NCBI GenBank assembly: GCA_028023455.1
Contig: JAQFVV010000073.1
Coordinates: 1,606,080 to 1,670,079 of the forward strand
Source: Epiperipatus broadwayi
Taxonomy: Eukaryota; Onychophora; Udeonychophora; Euonychophora; Peripatidae
Reading direction: 5' to 3'
Length of the DNA stretch: 64,000 nucleotides
How positions within the stretch are numbered: position 1 is the first letter of the stretch; every line of letters begins with the position of its first letter. The notes beneath the pieces were generated by a model. That model made no database searches, was not told the DNA's origin, and was given only the letters and a program-made list of their open reading frames with translations. Positions 61,403 to 64,000 of the stretch are shown here, in pieces. The position numbers were made by a program, and so were the translations under genes.

Positions 61403-63199
61403 ATAATTGAAGTAAGAAAAGGCAAAACTCTATATGTATTACCATTCAGTGCAAGCCAGATTAATCAATGGATGCCAGAAGGCTTGTGCATAAAATCTGC
61501 ATTTAGTGTCTACTCATCCAATATTCCCAGACTAGTTTCTGGCTTGTGGCCTTCATCAGTGAGAAGCCTTGGATCTGAAGGCACTGCACCTAGATCCTAG
61601 GATCTAATGCAACACTCCAGCAGCCATCTTTTATCTCTACTTAACTACAAAACTATGAGACATAAATTGAAAACACTCTAATATTTTCAATCCAAGCTCA
61701 GCAGCTTATATAGTCATATAGGTCTGAACTCAGTTAGGTACTTATACATTTTGGTCTCTTTGGCTTTTTAATAACCATAGCCACCACTATCCTATTAGGC
61801 CTAATTGGTTTTAAGCCAAAAAATATCACATGATCACCATTTCTTATGCTTGCTCTTAACTATTATTGAAACAGGCAAATTCTCTATATACTGCCACTCA
61901 GTGCAAACCAGAGTAATCAATGGATGCCAAAAGGCTTGTGCATAAAATCCCCATCTAGGGTTGCATTAGATCCTAAGATCTATGTACAGTGCTCTCAGAT
62001 CAAAGGCTCCTCATTGACAAAGTCCACATGCCTAAGACTAGTCTGGGGATATTGGATGAGTAGGGTTGCATTCGATCCTAAGATCTAGGTGCAGAGCTCT
62101 CAGATTCAAGGCTCCTCACTTATGAAGGCCACAAGCCAGAAACTAGTCTGAGAATATTGGATGAGTAGGGCCTAGATGGGTATTTTATGCACAAGCCTTC
62201 TGACATCCATTGATTACTCTGGCTTGCACTGAGTGGCAATATGTATAGAGTTTTGCCTGTTGTAATAAGAGTTAAGAGCAAGCATAAGAAATGGTGATCA
62301 TGTGCTGTTTATTGATTTAAAACCAATCTTGCCTAATAAGATAGTGGTGACTATGGTTATTAAAGAAGCAAAGACACCAAAATGTATAGGTACTAAAATG
62401 AGTTCAGATCTATATGACTATATAAGCTGGTGAGCTTGGATTGTAAATATAAGGGTGATGTCAATTTACGTCTCATAGGTTTGTAATTAAGTAGAGATAA
62501 AAGGTGGCTACCAGTGGGTTGCGTTAGATCTAAGATCAAAGTGCAGTACTCTCAGATCCAAGACTCCTCACTGACAAAGGCCACAAGCCAGAAACTAGCT
62601 CAGGCATATTGGATGAGTAGGTACTAGATGGGGATTTTATGCACAAGCCTTCTGGCATTCATTGATTACTCTGGCTTGCACTGAATGGCAATACATATGG
62701 AGTTTTGCCTGTTGTAATAATAGTTAATGGTGATCATGTGATGTTTATTGGCTTATAACCCATCTTGCCTAATAGGATAGTGGTGGATATGATTACTACA
62801 GAACCAAAGACACCAAAATGTATAGGTACTGAACTGAGTTTAGACCTATATGACTATATAAGCTGCTGAGCTTGGATTGAAAATATTAGGGTGTTTTCAA
62901 TTTAAGTCTCATTGTTTTATAGTTAAGTAGAGATAAAAGGTGGCTGCTGGAGGGTTTCATTAGATTCTAAGATCTAGGTGCAATGCTCTCAAATTTAAGG
63001 CTCCTCACTGATGAAGGCCACAAGCCAGAAACAAGTCTGGGGATATTGGATGGTTAGGCACTAGATGGGAATTTTATGCACAAGCCTTCTGGCAGATCAC
63101 TCTGGCTTGTACGGAGTGGCAATACGTATCGAGTTTTGCCTGTTTTAATAACAGTTAAGAGCAAGCATAAAAAATGGTGATCATGCGATAATTGAGGTA
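61403..63199 (+). mobile_element. B-family element 4: multi-unit insertion in one target duplication
   Basis: ATAATTGAAGTA (61403-61414) and ATAATTGAGGTA (63188-63199) flank 1.77 kb (11/12). Inside is a minus unit (about 61,421-61,945), then plus units with AGATC(TAGGT) markers at 62,081, 62,533 and 62,970, so periods of 452 and 437 bp. A short 106-bp direct duplication sits at 61,958-62,170. Cores: CTTATGAAGGCCACAAGCC (62,112), CTGACAAAGGCCACAAGCC (62,571) and CTGATGAAGGCCACAAGCC (63,007), the latter two followed by AGAAAC. The right end is again near GATCATG. No coding potential. Confidence 0.88.
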
Positions 63200-64000
63200 G
63201 TATATATTAATACAGTGTATGTTGCAATTTAGCAGTATATGTAATGTATTATTTCAAAAATAGATAAAAAGCTGATTTTTTTAAAATTAATTAAATATAA
63301 TATTGTATATTTTTTAAGATAGATATAATTTTAATAAATATGGACATTTATGTGTATTTATTAATGCATATAGTTTTTATTATTATGTAATGCTATTTAT
63401 TGTATTGTTTTTTCAACATGAAATGTGCCTTTAACACAGTCTGTAAAATATGATAAAAATGTAATGAAAAGTTGAAGATATATATATGTGTTGGTTTATG
63501 ATGCAAAAATAATTAATAAATTTTATCAAAAAAAAATTACTTTAATGGTGATGATAATTTGGTAAAATTCTTCAATTGAAAGTAATTGCTATTTAAAGAT
63601 ATTTTTTTAATTATTGATGTTGAATGATTGAGTTTATCAAAAAAAATTGATAATTTATAATAAAAAAAAGTTTGTCTATTTTAATTATTTATTTGTTTAA
63701 TTTATAATATTATTTTTAACAATTTCATTTATACTATTATTTCTAATAATTTTACTTTCAAAATTAAAACTTTATTCACATTTTAGAGTAGTTACAAGAG
63801 AAATCAATGACAGCATAAAATTAGGTGAATAATAAAGTCTTAATGAATACATATAAATATGGTATGTGAACAATGCATTTAAAGAAATCAAACGTTGGAT
63901 TAGGGCCATGAAGCACTACATCATATATATAACACGATTGGAATATAAGGGATGTAATATATATATATACAAACCATTATACAATTACAAATATCCAGTA
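63200..64000. other. AT-rich stretch, no gene seen
   Basis: Nothing recognised. Confidence 0.5.

Overview
This window is non-coding animal DNA that is very rich in A+T (judged by eye, not counted). I find no credible protein-coding gene, rRNA, tRNA, CRISPR array or bacterial-style operon. The open reading frames are short and AT-driven, are translations of microsatellites, or fall inside decayed transposons. The content (degenerate LINEs with endonuclease and reverse-transcriptase motifs, tRNA-derived SINEs with target-site duplications, long fold-back repeats, GATA/CA/TA/CT microsatellites, CCCTAA-like tracts) fits an intergenic or large intronic region of an invertebrate metazoan. A mollusc such as a cephalopod is one possibility, but I cannot fix the taxon from sequence alone.

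Layout. 0-8 kb: remnant LINE 3' end split by a SINE, then mostly unique AT-rich DNA with one candidate promoter/first exon near 5.3 kb. 8-18 kb: fold-back repeats, the first B-family element, SINEs and A-family repeats. 18-24 kb: mostly unique. 24-32 kb: dense repeats (families A, C, D, a GATA array of about 460 bp, SINE, B-family element). 32-40 kb: mostly unique, apart from a palindromic A-like repeat of about 0.96 kb at 36-37 kb. 40.6-54.3 kb: four decayed LINE copies in both orientations, broken by fold-back elements, a B-family element and a non-autonomous DNA transposon with telomere-like repeats. 54-59 kb: A-family repeats and microsatellites. 59-63 kb: a trinucleotide repeat, a SINE, a different LINE with a CCHC zinc knuckle, then a 1.8 kb multi-unit B-family insertion. 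The last 0.8 kb is unique AT-rich DNA.

The most interesting signal is a group of non-coding repeats (here called A, B, E and the 8.4 kb fold-back). They occur as units of roughly 380-450 bp, or as half-units, joined head-to-tail and head-to-head. Several B insertions are bounded by direct repeats of 11-15 bp, which suggests one reverse-transcription-like insertion of an already multimeric or inverted template. Many arms carry a shared core of the form CTGANGA-N-hairpin-GAAAC. Its helix changes sequence but keeps pairing between families, as in the two-part core of the hammerhead ribozymes carried by Penelope-like elements and retrozymes. The complete ribozyme fold is not demonstrated here: an extra nucleotide precedes the helix and stem I is not evident.
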